From Calothrix sp. C42_A2020_038 (GTDB lineage: Bacteria; Cyanobacteriota; Cyanobacteriia; Cyanobacteriales; Nostocaceae): a DNA stretch of 64,000 bases. The stretch covers positions 124,001 through 188,000 of the forward strand of contig JACYLQ010000047.1 in assembly GCA_015272395.1 (NCBI GenBank), given 5' to 3'. Position 1 is the first letter of the stretch; each line of letters opens with the position of its first letter. Positions 47,288-56,675 of the stretch are shown here, piece by piece. Below the pieces are notes generated by a model that saw nothing but the letters and a program-made list of their open reading frames with translations, ran no database searches and was not told where the DNA came from. The position numbers and the translations under genes are program-made.

Positions 47288-47323
47288 GATCTTGTAAATC
47301 TTGTAAATCTTGTAAATCTTGTG
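47288..47323. repeat. 9-bp tandem array upstream of the hydrolase
   Basis: Four 9-bp units (GATCTTGTA, AATCTTGTA, AATCTTGTA, AATCTTGTG). They begin seven bases upstream of the chosen hydrolase start codon. Confidence 0.9.
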
Positions 47324-47426
47324 GAACGGGATTCGCTGTAAAAAGAAAGTTGAATTTTACAGCCACTTAATCTTAATTTACAATTGGGATGGATAGGGAT
47401 GGATAGGGATGCCCGTTCCACAAGAT
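47316..47426. repeat. Element with 15-bp perfect inverted repeats
   Basis: ATCTTGTGGAACGGG (47316-47330) and CCCGTTCCACAAGAT (47412-47426) are exact reverse complements. Between them is a 10-bp direct duplication (GGGATGGATA twice, about 47390-47409). It sits between the hydrolase and the ABC ATPase genes. Confidence 0.85.
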
Positions 47427-47457
47427 TGTTTTGCAAGATTATTGTGGGGCAGCTCGC

Positions 47458-49329
47458 TTATGAGGCTTGACGTTGCTTAATTCTGTCAGCACTACCTGTA
47501 GGAATTGATGCGATGAGCTTTTGCGTATATTCTTCTTTTGGTTCGCGGTAAATCTCCTCTGCTCTGCCTTCTTCAACGATTAGACCACGATTCATAACTA
47601 AAATTCTATCGCTCATAAATTTGACTACGCTTAAATCATGGGAAATAAATATGTAAGTTAATCCAAATTCGCTTTGCAGTTCTTTGAGCAAGTTTAACAC
47701 CTGCGCTTGTACTGACACGTCGAGGGCGGACACAGACTCATCACAAATAATAAACTTAGGATTTAATGCTAAAGCGCGCGCGATACAAACCCGTTGTCGC
47801 TGTCCTCCAGAAAACTGGTGTGGGTAACGGTTCATTGCATCAGCACTAAGTCCGACTCGTTCGAGAAGATAAGCTGCACGCTCGCGCTGTTCTTTATTGG
47901 TTTTACCAATACCATGTATCACTAAAGGTTCTATTATTGCTTCACCTACTTTCATGCGCGGGTCGAGGGCGCTAAATGGGTTTTGAAACACAATCTGCAT
48001 CTGGCGCCGTAACTTTTGTAATTCTTCACCTTTAAGTAAAGTAATATCGCGGTTTTCAAAGATTATTTGCCCGCTTGTTGGTTCGATAAGTCGTAGCAAA
48101 GTTCGAGCTAGAGTACTTTTACCACATCCAGATTCACCTACAAGCCCCAAGGTTTCCCCGCGCTTAATATCGAAGGATACGCCATTTACTGCCCAGAAAT
48201 AACGTTTTGTACCGCCAAATACGCCTTTGATGGGAAAACCTACTTTGAGATTTTTGATTTGTACGAGCGTTGGCTCTTTTTCGAGATTATCTAGGCGCCG
48301 AGTAATTTCTTCAGTGCTAATTTCAATCGGTTCATCAGGTGATTTAGCTTGAATAATAATTTCTCCTGTTGGCGTTTCTTCAACGCTCATATAATCGGAA
48401 ACGGTAAGAAGTTTTTGTGGACGACTATCAAGTGTCGGACGACACGCTACTAATCCTTTAGTATAAGGATACTGAGGATTGTTGAATATATTATTTGAGT
48501 CTCCATATTCAACAACTTTGCCTTTGTACATAACGGCAACTTTATCAGCAATTTCCGATATTAATCCTAAATCATGAGTAATAAATATTAACGCCATGTT
48601 GCGCGTTTGTTGTAATTCGCGCAGTAAATCAATAATTGTTGCTTGTACAGTAACATCAAGGGCTGTAGTCGGCTCATCGGCAATTAATAATAACGGATTG
48701 CAAGAAATAGCCATTGCGATCATCACCCGTTGAAGTTGTCCCCCCGAAAGTTGATGTGGGTAGCGTTGAAGTATTGAATCCTTGTGCTGATTAACTAACT
48801 CAGAGAGTTTTTCAGGTTCAATAGATGTACCAGTTTGTTTTGCCGTTTCTAAGTACTGCGCGCGCAACTGTTCATCACTGGGAAGAAGTTTAACTTCTTG
48901 CAGTCCAGCTATCGCTTTCTGTTTTGCTTCACCAGCCGAAATATTTTGGTGGCGTAAAATAGCTTCGGTAAGTTGATAGCCAATGGTAAATACAGGGTTC
49001 AGCGAACTCATAGGTTCTTGGAAAATCATGGCAATATCACCACCCCGGTACAGCTGCATTTGCTTTGGGGGTAATTCCACCAAATTGATAGGTGAGGTAT
49101 TTGGTTGAGGAGAAAATAATATTTCACCGTTAGTTATCCGTCCGGGAGACTGCAACAGCCCCATTACAGCAAACGAAGTTACAGATTTTCCGCTTCCCGA
49201 CTCACCAACAATCCCCAGAGTTTCACCACGACGTAAGTCAAACGATATACCATCAACAGCTTTGATGCTTTTACCATCTCCTGGGAATTCAACGCATAAG
49301 TTGCGAACGGATAATATACTGTCACTCAT
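47458..49329 (-). CDS. Peptide-type ABC transporter ATPase, two fused domains
   Basis: 623 residues with two full ATPase domains, equivalent to fused DppD and DppF (GsiA-like). Domain 1: Walker A GESGSGKS (42-49), signature [26 protein letters not shown]. Domain 2: Walker A GESGCGKS (about 400), [25 protein letters not shown]. Each has the oligopeptide-type C-terminal extension around [10 protein letters not shown] and [10 protein letters not shown]. It would power import of peptides, nickel or glutathione-like substrates, but neither permease nor binding protein is in the window, so it must serve permeases encoded elsewhere. Confidence 0.92.
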   Translation of the reverse strand: MSDSILSVRNLCVEFPGDGKSIKAVDGISFDLRRGETLGIVGESGSGKSVTSFAVMGLLQSPGRITNGEILFSPQPNTSPINLVELPPKQMQLYRGGDIAMIFQEPMSSLNPVFTIGYQLTEAILRHQNISAGEAKQKAIAGLQEVKLLPSDEQLRAQYLETAKQTGTSIEPEKLSELVNQHKDSILQRYPHQLSGGQLQRVMIAMAISCNPLLLIADEPTTALDVTVQATIIDLLRELQQTRNMALIFITHDLGLISEIADKVAVMYKGKVVEYGDSNNIFNNPQYPYTKGLVACRPTLDSRPQKLLTVSDYMSVEETPTGEIIIQAKSPDEPIEISTEEITRRLDNLEKEPTLVQIKNLKVGFPIKGVFGGTKRYFWAVNGVSFDIKRGETLGLVGESGCGKSTLARTLLRLIEPTSGQIIFENRDITLLKGEELQKLRRQMQIVFQNPFSALDPRMKVGEAIIEPLVIHGIGKTNKEQRERAAYLLERVGLSADAMNRYPHQFSGGQRQRVCIARALALNPKFIICDESVSALDVSVQAQVLNLLKELQSEFGLTYIFISHDLSVVKFMSDRILVMNRGLIVEEGRAEEIYREPKEEYTQKLIASIPTGSADRIKQRQAS

Positions 49330-49733
49330 ATAGTTTTGTATGAATATTAACTAAAAATTATTTGGATTTTAACACTCTTATTCGCAATCGTATGTTAAAT
49401 GATAGTCATCCCCCTCTAACTCTCCCTTAATAAGGCGGGCAGGCAGGGAGACTTCAAAGATGTGTGTACACTGTAGTTAATAAGGTAAGGACGCTCCGGA
49501 ATATTACTTGTACTGATACACTTGTATGTATTGCTTTTGGCTTTACTCGGAACGAAAAGAGTTTATAAGCTGTTTTAGCTAACTACGAGACGGCGCCACT
49601 AACTGTGATAACGGGTACAAACTCTACGCGCGTTCAGAAATTTGATTTTAGGTTAGGTTGAGGAACGTAAGCTAACTAAAGCTCAAGTTTTATGTTGGGT
49701 TCTGCAAAGTCTCCAACACCATGCTCCTTCAGG
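49330..49733. other. 404-base gap with C-rich and GGTTGGGTT-type repeats
   Basis: No gene. The stretch 49410-49450 (CCCCCTCTAACTCTCCCTTA followed by AGGCGGGCAGGCAGGG) is a C-rich/G-rich palindromic element. 49650-49710 (AGGTTAGGTTGAGGAACG up to ATGTTGGGTTCTGC) is a degenerate member of the GTAGGTTGG family found at 61978. Confidence 0.6.
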
Positions 49734-50324
49734 CTAAACTTTTACTTCTGAAGCAAAATTAGCCCAGCGCACAAAGTGGAATGGACCTGCGATAGAACCC
49801 CATGCATGTTCGTCTGTTTCAAAGTCTCGTCCTCGGTCTAAACTGAAAAACTTTTCAGCATCAATTTCAAATTCGTTGTCTAGATAAGTTTTTTTACCGT
49901 TACGTTCAACTACACAACCTTTACCTGGTTCGACTCTACCTTTAAAACTTGTGCCAGTCCACTCAACTATCATGTTACAACCGGGCATTTTTACAAGTTC
50001 GTCTACAGTTAGTGCTTGTAAACGTTCAGGTTCGCGCGAGGCGCCGTAGTATTTTTCCTCGTTTTTGAGCGTATAGTGTTCGATAAGAATATGCTGATCA
50101 GATGGAATCAACTTCATTACCCGCATCCGGTAGGGTTGATTTAGCGCAAAATGATAAGCTTGCTCAAGAAATAATGTTACCCCAGATAACAGTTCTTGAG
50201 GCAAGGGGCGAATGCAAACACGGATGTGAGCAAAAAAAGGTGGGTTTTCGTAAGCTTGTTCTTGGTTGCTAAAGTCCGCTGCCATCAAGCGCGCTAAAGA
50301 TGCAACATCTGTGGAATGAGTCAT
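49734..50324 (-). CDS. cpcT: Phycobiliprotein lyase, CpcT/CpeT family
   Basis: 196 residues, the usual length of CpcT. Typical features: SLARLMAADFSNQEQAYENP at the N-terminus, FLEQAYHFALNQPYRMRV, then GCNMIVEWTGTSFKGRVEPGK and SLDRGRDFETDEHAWGSIAG. CpcT attaches phycocyanobilin to the beta-subunit cysteine (Cys155 region) of phycocyanin or phycoerythrocyanin. It lies apart from any phycobilisome operon, which is normal for this gene. CpeT, which acts on phycoerythrin, is a close alternative. Confidence 0.88.
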   Translation of the reverse strand: MTHSTDVASLARLMAADFSNQEQAYENPPFFAHIRVCIRPLPQELLSGVTLFLEQAYHFALNQPYRMRVMKLIPSDQHILIEHYTLKNEEKYYGASREPERLQALTVDELVKMPGCNMIVEWTGTSFKGRVEPGKGCVVERNGKKTYLDNEFEIDAEKFFSLDRGRDFETDEHAWGSIAGPFHFVRWANFASEVKV

Positions 50325-50499
50325 TATGCCAGCTTTGAATAATCTAATCGTGTCAAAATTGATTCATATTACTTCTTCTATTTTAGAGCTTGTGGCAACT
50401 TTCATTGCAGGAGAATTTTTTGGTTTAATGTCGTCAGTGTGAGGAATACCCCACCCCTGCTCTTGGTGGAGTCATAATAAAAATTAAGGAAAAATAATT

Positions 50500-51717
50500 A
50501 TGATTCGTTGTTTAAGTGTTATTCTTGCGCTCACTTTATCTTTGGTATCAAATTCTTTTGTACTGGCACAAACTAGAAAACCTCAATCACCAGATAGGTT
50601 TCCTCCAAATCCTTTGGAAATAAAAGTTTCTGACCCTTTATTACCTGCGCGCAAGCTTGATAAGCAACCTCTAACGATTCAAGAACAACAACAGTTAGCA
50701 ATAGCACTTGAGAATCTGAACCAAGAAGCTACAGCTAAATATCAAGGTGGGGATAAAAGTGGAGCTTTTGAGACTTGGAACCGTGAATTACGCTTACGAC
50801 GATATTTGGGGAATTTAGCTGAAGTCCAGGCATTATCACGAGTTGGAGAAATTGCTTGGCGAGAAAACGAGCGTTCACAGGTACAATTTATTACACAGCG
50901 GTTACAATCGGTTCACAAACCCAGAAAAGCTCAACCAGTGAGCGATTTGGAAGTACTACGCGCGCTAGGTCAAGCTTACCAAAATGTCCGGGCGCCTAAA
51001 CTTGCGCTGGAAGCATACAACCAAGTGTTAGCACAAGTACGACAACAGCAAAATGTGACGGCAGAAGTAGAAACTCTAACTACAATTGGGTCAATCCACA
51101 TGAGTTGGTTTGATTATCCCCAAGCTGCAGCAACTTACGAGCAATTATTAAGTTTAGCCTCAGCTAGAGGTGATCGACAGAGGGAGGTCACCTACCTACA
51201 ACAGCTAGCATACATATATGAGCAAGGCAGACAACCTCAGCAGTCAGTTAATATTCGCAGTAAGTTAGCAGAAATCTACACAAGGGACAATAACTTAGCC
51301 GAAATTCCGACATTGAGAATGGCTATTGCTAATGATTACGAAGCTTTGGCAAAACAAGACCCCAGTCAGTTAGAAAATGCATTTCAAAACTACCAGCTAG
51401 CTTACACTATTGCTTGGGAGCAACAACAATACGCGCGCGTGGGTGAAGCGCTACAAAAGTTAATAGCACTATACCGTTCGCAAGGGCAGATCGATGAAGC
51501 ATTACAAACTAGCCAAATCTTACTTCAAAGCGAAGAACTTGCTGGCAATTTCTACGGCATGATGACTGCTTACGACCAAATCGGACAAATGTACTTACAG
51601 CGTAAACAGTATCCTCAAGCGCGAAATGCATTTCAAGAAGGACTAAAAATAGCCCAACAGCTACAGTACGAAGATAGTTACTTTACACAGCAAATCCAGA
51701 AAATTCCTATGAACTAA
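50500..51717 (+). CDS. Exported TPR protein
   Basis: 405 residues. A signal peptide (IRCLSVILALTLSLVSNSFV then LAQ) is followed by a Pro-rich linker and helical repeats in the TPR style (VLRALGQAYQNVRAPKLALE, TIGSIHMSWFDYPQAAATYE, YDQIGQMYLQRKQYPQARNA). It probably acts in the periplasm as a protein-binding scaffold. AAGGAAAAA precedes the start. No partner is evident from neighbours. Confidence 0.8.
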   Translation: MIRCLSVILALTLSLVSNSFVLAQTRKPQSPDRFPPNPLEIKVSDPLLPARKLDKQPLTIQEQQQLAIALENLNQEATAKYQGGDKSGAFETWNRELRLRRYLGNLAEVQALSRVGEIAWRENERSQVQFITQRLQSVHKPRKAQPVSDLEVLRALGQAYQNVRAPKLALEAYNQVLAQVRQQQNVTAEVETLTTIGSIHMSWFDYPQAAATYEQLLSLASARGDRQREVTYLQQLAYIYEQGRQPQQSVNIRSKLAEIYTRDNNLAEIPTLRMAIANDYEALAKQDPSQLENAFQNYQLAYTIAWEQQQYARVGEALQKLIALYRSQGQIDEALQTSQILLQSEELAGNFYGMMTAYDQIGQMYLQRKQYPQARNAFQEGLKIAQQLQYEDSYFTQQIQKIPMN

Positions 51718-51942
51718 CCCAACTCACTTATTGAAGATTTCGTAAAGTTTATCTTCAAACTTCTGCATACAAACTGGTAATAATTGCAATTTTCATAGGT
51801 TGCTTGCTCATAATTTTGATGCTACCCATATATGTACAAAATTCTTAAACTTGAATATTTAATTTTGGTAGGTTAGAAAGATTACCAATGAATAATGAAC
51901 GGATGTAAGCAATAACTCATCCGTTCATTATTCGTTGCAAAA

Positions 51943-52410
51943 TTAATCTAGCGAATACTTCATTGTAATACTTATAATTGTATTTTTATCAAGTACAAAG
52001 CTAGCATCTTGAAACTTTGGTGTACCAGTTGTGATAGATACAGTAGGGTTACGAGAAATACCAAACCCTTCTTTTGGAATACCCAGCCAATCAGTATTAA
52101 GTTGACCATCTCCATTTTTGTCATCTATTACAGCTACAGCATATGTTCCTGCTTTCAAACCATGAAATTGCTTTTTCACAACATTGCCAGTAATTGGAGT
52201 GCAACCACTTTGTACTTCTCCTTCATTACGTAAAGGAAATCCTTTCTCATTTGAAAAAACTCGCAAACAAACACGACTGTTGTGTTGGCGTACTCCATTT
52301 ACTAATACTGTCAGCGTTGAAGTTGGCTCTGCTTTTACAACTTTAGCAACGTGAATAGCTCCTAAAACTGATAACCAAAAAATGCCTAATTTAATAAATT
52401 TATTTTTCAT
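51943..52410 (-). CDS. Exported DUF2141 protein
   Basis: 155 residues from the ATG at 52410 (MKNKFIKLGIFWLSVLGAIH, a signal peptide ending near VKA). The DUF2141 domain has the Ca-loop-like DDKNGDGQLNTDWLGIPKEG and GFGISRNP motifs. An upstream extension to 52515 exists in frame but would overlap the preceding glycosyltransferase gene. DUF2141 proteins are secreted beta-sandwich proteins of unknown function. It is the last gene of the leftward glycosyltransferase/dev cluster. Confidence 0.8.
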   Translation of the reverse strand: MKNKFIKLGIFWLSVLGAIHVAKVVKAEPTSTLTVLVNGVRQHNSRVCLRVFSNEKGFPLRNEGEVQSGCTPITGNVVKKQFHGLKAGTYAVAVIDDKNGDGQLNTDWLGIPKEGFGISRNPTVSITTGTPKFQDASFVLDKNTIISITMKYSLD

Positions 52411-52463
52411 GCTAATTAACCTATATAGATACGCGAATAGTTCAAATTGGAGCGTTTTAAAAA

Positions 52464-54422
52464 TTATAAATACACATGTTTTTTTTGATTGTATAAAATG
52501 TGGTAGGATTTCCAATCATTTAAATAAATATAACGTAGTAACTGCCATGTTCCCTCTGTTCCAAATTTACTTAACAGTGTTAAATCAGATGCATATTTAG
52601 ACATTTTTTCTGAAGTTGATTCTGGCAAAGTTGCCATACAATACATCGCAGACAGTAAAGATTTTTGTACTGTTTCCATGACAGTATGATTGCCAAGTAA
52701 TGCTGATAGACCCTCACCTTGCGAGTAATCTGGAATACATAAACCATTGAGTGTAACGATAAAGTTGTTGCTAGCATTTACTATTAGATCTTCAATAGTT
52801 CTCATAATTTCTTCATCTTGTTCAATCTTAAAATTACCAATTCTGTCACCTGGTAAGTAAAAATGTCCCCTGGTTCCTTTTTCCATTGCAATTAACGGTA
52901 CTCCGCAAGCTGGTGCTTCTTCATGAGTAATACCGTATGTTTCTGTATCTGAAGCACTGACAAAGAAACCATGACGTAAGCGAATAAAGTTATATATATC
53001 TGGTAGAAGATGATTTGGAACTAGTCCTGCTACCGTTACGCTATTTGCAAATCTGTTCTTAATCTCAGATGCAGCAAATCCAGCACCAATAAAGATAAAA
53101 TGAACTTTATCCTTCATCCCTTTGCACTGAAGTAACTGCTCGTAAGCATCCATCAAAATTGAAATATTCTTCTCGTCACTCAAGCGACCAACGTAGATAA
53201 TACATTTTTTGGATATTTTTTCAGGGTTGGTAGCAAAATCAATCAGTTCTTTTGTAGTGTGATCAGAAATCATTTCCAATTGACGCGCGTAATGAACTCG
53301 TTCACTAAAAGTATCAACAGATGGTTGATAGACTTTAAATCGTGACAAGTTACATCCTAAAGGTAGTTCCCATACTGATGTCTTGATATTGTAGCGAGCT
53401 ATATCTTCAGGTCGAGAGATAGTCACAGCATCGCAATGGTTAACATAAAACGAAATTTCTTTTTTTAGAAAAAACCTTAATATATTAGCCAAAAGTTTAC
53501 TTAATCCCACTTTCGGTCCTTTCTCATCTCCTCTACGGATGAAATCGTATGTTAACTGTAATGGTTTAGCCAGATAGTCAAACCAGTGAGTAGCTTTGTT
53601 TTGATTACGTGATGTTAAAGAAAATTCTCTCAAATAATCAATATAAGTACGAACTTCGACTTCTAACTGCTGGTACTTATCTTGAAATATAAACCGAAGT
53701 AAAGCTTTTCCAAGTTTAACAACCGAGTCTTGTAATATTCCCAGTACTTCAAAGAATTTGAGCAGCAAAAAAGCTAAGGAACCAGATACCAAGTAACTAA
53801 CTAATTTGAGTACAAATCCTAATATAGATTTGAAAGATCTAGTTTTTGATTCAGTGGAAGCATAAACGCCACCTTTTGCACTTTCAATAATAATTTTTAA
53901 CAAAGATTTTGTATCAATAATCTTATAAAAGTAAGTAACAATACGTTTGAGGTAATCAGCGAAGTAAGTATCTATTTCACCCATTACTGTATTAATTAGT
54001 TTGACTTGTTTTTTTTGTGATTGTATGATTTTAGCAGCTATATATCCTGATAAGTCAGTAACTGCAAAAGTTTGTAAAGTATGAATTATATCAGGTTTTT
54101 CTTGAATGATATTTCTAATCATGTCAGGATGAATGGGAAATAAATCAATAAGAAATGGAAAAACATTCGGTGGAACTAATGGTAGCAGCGCACGACTACT
54201 CAAATAGGGTTTATATTGTTTGACAAGAACATTTTTGAATAGGTTATATTCTTTTTTATGAGTACCGATACAGTAAACTACTAACTCAATATCTTGCTCA
54301 TTTGCTGATTGGTTAATCCACTCATTTACTATTTGTTGAAAACCAGTAGTGCTACCTTCAACGGCGCCAGTTCCAAGATAATCAGCGCACATGATAACTT
54401 TCAGAGATTTGTTTGAATTCAT
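52464..54422 (-). CDS. Family 4-type glycosyltransferase with large hydrophobic insertion
   Basis: 652 residues from the ATG at 54422, against about 400 for ordinary GT4 enzymes. N-terminal Rossmann domain: VIMCADYLGTGAVEGSTTGF. C-terminal donor-binding domain: CIIYVGRLSDEKNISILMDA, HFIFIGAGF and the E-x7-E region FFVSASDTETYGITHEEAP. About 180 residues are inserted between (roughly 160-340), including hydrophobic helices (ILGFVLKLVSYLVSGSLAF, LLLKFFEVLGIL) and basic amphipathic segments, which could seat the enzyme in the membrane. It follows a GT2 and an epimerase on the same strand. Confidence 0.82.
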   Translation of the reverse strand: MNSNKSLKVIMCADYLGTGAVEGSTTGFQQIVNEWINQSANEQDIELVVYCIGTHKKEYNLFKNVLVKQYKPYLSSRALLPLVPPNVFPFLIDLFPIHPDMIRNIIQEKPDIIHTLQTFAVTDLSGYIAAKIIQSQKKQVKLINTVMGEIDTYFADYLKRIVTYFYKIIDTKSLLKIIIESAKGGVYASTESKTRSFKSILGFVLKLVSYLVSGSLAFLLLKFFEVLGILQDSVVKLGKALLRFIFQDKYQQLEVEVRTYIDYLREFSLTSRNQNKATHWFDYLAKPLQLTYDFIRRGDEKGPKVGLSKLLANILRFFLKKEISFYVNHCDAVTISRPEDIARYNIKTSVWELPLGCNLSRFKVYQPSVDTFSERVHYARQLEMISDHTTKELIDFATNPEKISKKCIIYVGRLSDEKNISILMDAYEQLLQCKGMKDKVHFIFIGAGFAASEIKNRFANSVTVAGLVPNHLLPDIYNFIRLRHGFFVSASDTETYGITHEEAPACGVPLIAMEKGTRGHFYLPGDRIGNFKIEQDEEIMRTIEDLIVNASNNFIVTLNGLCIPDYSQGEGLSALLGNHTVMETVQKSLLSAMYCMATLPESTSEKMSKYASDLTLLSKFGTEGTWQLLRYIYLNDWKSYHILYNQKKHVYL

Positions 54423-54532
54423 AGCTAGCCACACTTTTGTTTAATATTTAATGAATCAAATATTTAGTTGTGTAGTATGTGTCCTTACCTGCAAAATCAG
54501 TTTTGGTAAGAACAGTCACCTGACAAGATAAT

Positions 54533-55531
54533 TTACGTAATCGATGGTGTATGCCACTCGACTTTAATAGATATAGATAATCTAGGTATGCTTTTTACAA
54601 TAGCTTGAAAAGCTATAAATAAATCTTTAACTAATAATAATTCACCACCCCTAAATCTATTTATAATACTGATGTGACAACATAAACGTTGGTAAAAATT
54701 CATCTTGCCCATCCAAGCAGACCGTAGGTATTCCCAAAATATTCGCCAATGTGGGTAAATAATTTTACCTTTGTTAGCTGAGTCAAACCACACAGTATAA
54801 GCATGAAAATCAGGCAACATTTGGATAGAAGACTGTGAATTATTACATTGAAATATCATGTGTTCTTTCCAAAACATTGTTAATGATTGCTGTGAATGGT
54901 TACGTGCGAAAAATAAAGGTTCTGGTATTTCATGAAACTTACCTAAAAGTCCAAGCCGTAATAAAAATATTGCATCAGCGGCGCCATAACCACCCATTGG
55001 AGGTGTCGCTAACAGTACGCTACGTCGAATAACTCCATAGCATTGATAGCAAAAATGCCTAACTAGTAATTCATGAAAACGGTGATGAGGTTTGGATGAA
55101 TCAGCATTTAAATATATATTATAATCGCCGATAAATTGACCATTTTCATCGATAAAATGAGTTTGGGAATGACATAAAATTATACTTGGGTCACTATCAA
55201 GCACTTCAATACACTTCATTAAGAAAGTGGAATCGTGCAAATCATCATATGATGCCCATTTAAAGTACTCACCAGATGATAAATCAAAGACACGGTTAAA
55301 GTTTCGGGCACAACCAATGTTGACTGGGTTACGATAGTAGCGGATTCGCCGGTCTTTGTTTAGATATTCCTTACATATATCTTCAGTTCTATCGGTTGAA
55401 GCATTATCAGAAATAATTATCTCAAAGTCCTGAAACGTTTGTGACAAAAGTGAATCTAATGAAAAAGCTAGAAACTTTTCACCATTGTATACAGGTATTC
55501 CTATACTCAGTTTCGGTTTGCACATATTCAT
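54533..55531 (-). CDS. Glycosyltransferase family 2
   Basis: 332 residues. The GT-A domain is typical: LSIGIPVYNGEKFLAFSLDS, FEIIISDNASTDRTEDIC, NPVNIGCARNFNRVF and the metal motif WASYDDLHD. The C-terminal 80 residues are hydrophobic-aromatic and may contact the membrane. It lies between an epimerase and the GT4-type gene, all on the minus strand with gaps of about 100 bases. Donor and acceptor unknown. Confidence 0.87.
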   Translation of the reverse strand: MNMCKPKLSIGIPVYNGEKFLAFSLDSLLSQTFQDFEIIISDNASTDRTEDICKEYLNKDRRIRYYRNPVNIGCARNFNRVFDLSSGEYFKWASYDDLHDSTFLMKCIEVLDSDPSIILCHSQTHFIDENGQFIGDYNIYLNADSSKPHHRFHELLVRHFCYQCYGVIRRSVLLATPPMGGYGAADAIFLLRLGLLGKFHEIPEPLFFARNHSQQSLTMFWKEHMIFQCNNSQSSIQMLPDFHAYTVWFDSANKGKIIYPHWRIFWEYLRSAWMGKMNFYQRLCCHISIINRFRGGELLLVKDLFIAFQAIVKSIPRLSISIKVEWHTPSIT

Positions 55532-55632
55532 AATTTAGAATTTCAGAGATTCCCATCAAATAGCAAGATTGAGGAGTGAGGAATTGTGAGTCAAAATACT
55601 TAAGAAGAACAATAACTTTCAACTCATCAATT

Positions 55633-56613
55633 CTAACTATCGACTTGCTGCTGTAGCCATTTTTTTGTTAGTTGCATACCCTTATTGATATCAATTTTGG
55701 GCTGGTAATTAAGAATATTTTTCGCTTTGGTGATTGAATAAGCGTAAGGACGAGTCATAAAATCAACTGACTCTGGTAATATATCTGCTTCTTTGCGAAA
55801 GAGTTTTTGTGCTTGGTGACGAAGTTGCAAAAATAGTTTGATCTCGTCTTTAGGTAATGAGAATGGAGGTGGTAAGTCTATTATTGCAGCCAGATGAGTA
55901 AAATATTCTTTCCAGGTGGTTTCACTTCCATCGGTAATATTAAAAATTTCTCCATACGGTTGTTTTTCGATGGCAAGAAAGATAGCTTCAACAAGATTAT
56001 CTACGTATACATGATTCATAACTCCTTTACCATCGTTAACACAAGCAAAAGTGTTTTGACGCATCATCGATACAGGACGAACTACCCAAGGTATGCTTCC
56101 TGGACCATACACATCTCCAGCACGGATAATTATTACTCCAAATTCTGGTGGATTATTATATTTGAGTACGGCGCCTTCTGCTTCTATTTTGGTTTGGCAA
56201 TAAGGGTTGTTATCACCTTTTAATGCACCATCTTCTGTTATATTGTTGCAATAGTTAAAGCCATATACTAAGACACTGGAAAGGTGAACGAAGGTTTTGA
56301 CACCAGCTTGACTCGCCGCACGAGCAGCAGTGATAGTACCATCAACGTTAATTTTTTGAAAGTCTTTAAGCTTACCTCCTTCTTTTGTCATTTCCGCTGC
56401 ATGTAAAACAACATCTACTCCTTGGCAAGCTTTTGCTACTGTTTGGAAGTTAGTTATGTCACCAGTTATGATTTCAATTTCCTGTTGCTGCGACTTATTT
56501 TTATCTGATACTAGCTGTAACCCTCTGACTTTCATTCCGCGTGCGATTGCAAGCTCTGCCGCGCGTTGTCCAATGCATTCATTTATGCCAGTAATGAGTA
56601 TGGTTTGATTCAT
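55633..56613 (-). CDS. NAD-dependent epimerase/dehydratase (SDR)
   Basis: 326 residues of the extended short-chain dehydrogenase family. The dinucleotide loop is TILITGINECIGQRA; the middle glycine of the usual TGxxGxIG is Glu here. The catalytic YxxxK is in NNPYCQTKIEAEG, with LSSVLVYG supplying Ser. Late motifs RAGDVYGPG and NHVYVDNLVEAIFLA are as in sugar-nucleotide epimerases and 3-beta-hydroxysteroid dehydrogenase-like members. It lies 62 bases after devC, where devA would normally be. Confidence 0.82.
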   Translation of the reverse strand: MNQTILITGINECIGQRAAELAIARGMKVRGLQLVSDKNKSQQQEIEIITGDITNFQTVAKACQGVDVVLHAAEMTKEGGKLKDFQKINVDGTITAARAASQAGVKTFVHLSSVLVYGFNYCNNITEDGALKGDNNPYCQTKIEAEGAVLKYNNPPEFGVIIIRAGDVYGPGSIPWVVRPVSMMRQNTFACVNDGKGVMNHVYVDNLVEAIFLAIEKQPYGEIFNITDGSETTWKEYFTHLAAIIDLPPPFSLPKDEIKLFLQLRHQAQKLFRKEADILPESVDFMTRPYAYSITKAKNILNYQPKIDINKGMQLTKKWLQQQVDS

Positions 56614-56675
56614 GTATTTAGCGATTAAGAAAAAAGTAAGGAAGGAAGGAAATTAACAGGCGCCGTATTGTACAT

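Noticed and set aside
47288-47323. CRISPR array
   Set aside because: The units are 9 bp, contiguous and without spacers; no CRISPR-like repeat-spacer pattern or cas gene was seen anywhere in the window.
47281-47436. N-terminal extension of the hydrolase
   Set aside because: It is read from 9-bp tandem repeats (RFTRFTRFTR); the hydrolase fold begins at MFAKIRDTEI.
51780-51850. Hydrophobic small frame on the plus strand (LVIIAIFIGCLLIILMLPI)
   Set aside because: It has no start codon between the preceding stop and the hydrophobic stretch and no ribosome binding site.
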